In this document: positions 5,721-6,683 of the stretch, piece by piece
Position numbering within the stretch: the stretch's first letter is position 1
Layout of the letters: every line of letters begins with the position of its first letter
From: Ruminococcaceae bacterium UBA866
GTDB lineage: Bacteria; Bacillota; Clostridia; Oscillospirales; Ruminococcaceae
Assembly (NCBI GenBank): GCA_002295325.1
Contig: DBGA01000073.1
Coordinates: forward strand, 8,328-15,010
DNA: 6,683 nt
Direction of reading: 5' to 3'
Notes under the pieces: model-generated
The model's input: only the letters and a program-made list of their open reading frames with translations
What the model was told of the DNA's origin: nothing
Database searches by the model: none
Program-made: the position numbers and the translations under genes

Positions 5721-6530
5721 TTGTCAGAAAAAATAAGGATTGATATTGCTTTGCATGAGCAAGGTTATGCCCCGAGTAGAGAAAAAGCCAAAGCACTTAT
5801 CATGACAGGCAACGTCTTTATCAATAACGAACGTGTCAGTAAGGCTGGAGATATGATTCCGATTGATAGCGTCATTGAGGTTAAGGGTGGCGAACTAAAA
5901 TATGTAAGCCGTGGTGGGCTAAAGCTTGAAAAGGCGATTGAGCTTTATAACATTGATTTATCAGATTGCATTTGTATGGATATCGGTGCCTCAACCGGTG
6001 GTTTTACCGATTGTATGCTCAAAAATTCTGCGAAAAAGGTATATGCCGTTGATGTTGGCTATGGGCAACTTGCATGGAGCTTGCGTACCGATGAACGGGT
6101 TGTAAATATGGAGCGCACCAACATTCGCTATGTAACTCACGAACAAGTTGTTGAAGAACTTGATTTTGCTTCAATCGATGTTTCGTTTATTTCACTGACT
6201 CTTGTTTTACCTGTGCTCAAATCACTTCTAAAACAGGGTGGTGAGGCACTTTGCCTTGTGAAACCACAGTTTGAGGCTGGTAAAGGTAAAGTGGGGAAAA
6301 AAGGCGTAGTGCGTGAACTTTCCATTCACATAGAAGTGTTAAAAAAGATATATGATTTTTTAATGGAGCATGGATTTTCTATAAATGGAGCAACATTTTC
6401 TCCAATAAAAGGCCCACAAGGAAATATTGAATATCTGTACTACATTAAAAATGAAGAAAATACAAGTAAGATTACATTTGAAGATATCGAAAAAATTGCG
6501 CAAAATTCCCACGCAGAACTAAATCAATAG
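5721..6530 (+). CDS. tlyA: TlyA family rRNA 2'-O-methyltransferase (S4 domain; YqxC-like 'hemolysin A')
   Basis: TlyA proteins transfer a methyl group from S-adenosylmethionine to ribose 2'-OH of rRNA cytidines (C1409 of 16S and C1920 of 23S in mycobacteria); the old name hemolysin reflects a disputed secondary activity. The product is 269 residues. Residues about 4-60 form the S4 RNA-binding domain (RIDIALHEQGYAPSREKAKALIMTGNV). A short linker ending in YVSRGGLKLEKA (61-72) leads to the FtsJ-like methyltransferase. Its SAM-binding loop is DIGASTGGFTD (87-97), followed by DVSFISL (153-159), KPQFEAGKGKVGKKGVVR (181-198) and GNIEYLYY (234-241). K68, D153, K181 and E237 fit the K-D-K-E catalytic tetrad described for the family. 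Which rRNA sites are modified here cannot be read from the sequence. The start is TTG at 5721 after an AGGAG, 2 bases behind dxs, so the two are cotranscribed; the probable nadK follows after 15 bases. Confidence 0.94.
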   Translation: MSEKIRIDIALHEQGYAPSREKAKALIMTGNVFINNERVSKAGDMIPIDSVIEVKGGELKYVSRGGLKLEKAIELYNIDLSDCICMDIGASTGGFTDCMLKNSAKKVYAVDVGYGQLAWSLRTDERVVNMERTNIRYVTHEQVVEELDFASIDVSFISLTLVLPVLKSLLKQGGEALCLVKPQFEAGKGKVGKKGVVRELSIHIEVLKKIYDFLMEHGFSINGATFSPIKGPQGNIEYLYYIKNEENTSKITFEDIEKIAQNSHAELNQ

Positions 6531-6545
6531 GTAGGTGATGACTTG

Positions 6546-6683
6546 ATGAAAGCGATGGTAATTCCCAATTTAGATAAGGTAAATGCAAAAGAGTGTACTA
6601 AAAGAGTGATTTTAGAGTTAAACTCCCTCTCCATTGATGTTTTACTAAATGACCGTCATGCCGAGGAACTAAGCGGTGTTAAA
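6546..6683 (+). CDS. nadK: Probable NAD+ kinase, N-terminal 46 residues (3' truncated by window end)
   Basis: The frame from ATG 6546 is open to the last base. It begins MKAMVIPNLDKVNAKECTKR, then VILELNSLSIDVLLNDRHAEEL, a beta-alpha-beta start like the N-terminus of clostridial NAD kinases ('IPNLDK' followed by a helix). NAD kinase phosphorylates NAD+ to NADP+ with ATP. The decisive GGDGT and NE/D motifs would lie beyond the window, so the call rests on the N-terminus and on gene order, since tlyA-nadK-argR-recN is common in Clostridia. AGGTGAT at 6533-6539 is a well-spaced ribosome site, 6 bases before the ATG. A TTG directly before the ATG (6543) is in frame and a possible alternative start. 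The gene follows the tlyA stop by 15 bases and belongs to the same operon. Confidence 0.72.
   Translation, partial: MKAMVIPNLDKVNAKECTKRVILELNSLSIDVLLNDRHAEELSGVK

Overview
The window looks like a chromosomal segment of an AT-rich, low-GC Gram-positive bacterium of the class Clostridia, probably an Oscillospirales-like gut lineage. The placement rests on gene order (xseA-xseB-ispA-dxs-tlyA-nadK, a typical clostridial arrangement), AT-rich codon use and AGGAGG-type ribosome binding sites; the taxon is inferred, not proven. TGA acts as a stop for two genes, so the standard bacterial code applies.

Layout. Positions 1-228 are the 3' end of a gene that looks like a flavodoxin/NADPH-dependent FMN reductase family protein. 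Positions 345-885 hold a REP-associated tyrosine transposase (RAYT, IS200-like Y1/HUH family) broken by one extra G near 489-491 but otherwise readable to its end. Inside its second half, at 608-684, sit two perfect 20-nt palindromes in inverted orientation. Each has a GTAG tetranucleotide directly at its outer foot, which is the hallmark of REP elements. From 915 to the window end, genes run on the plus strand with tight spacing: xseA and xseB (exonuclease VII), ispA (farnesyl diphosphate synthase), a DUF212 'divergent PAP2' membrane protein, dxs, tlyA (rRNA methyltransferase with S4 domain) and the first 46 codons of a probable nadK. The only sizeable gap in this run is 3735-3867, just before dxs, and it contains a long imperfect inverted repeat.

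How the genes work together. dxs makes the first dedicated intermediate of the MEP isoprenoid pathway and ispA builds the C15 prenyl diphosphate from its products; the DUF212 protein between them may act on a lipid phosphate, but that is a guess from position. XseA and XseB form one nuclease. TlyA and NadK are regular neighbours of this cluster in Firmicutes without a direct biochemical link to it.

Novelty. Most of the window is a well-known housekeeping operon. I see no undescribed multi-gene system. The most interesting item is the REP-like pair embedded within the transposase reading frame, with paired compensatory differences between the two copies; the unexplained palindromic block before dxs comes next.
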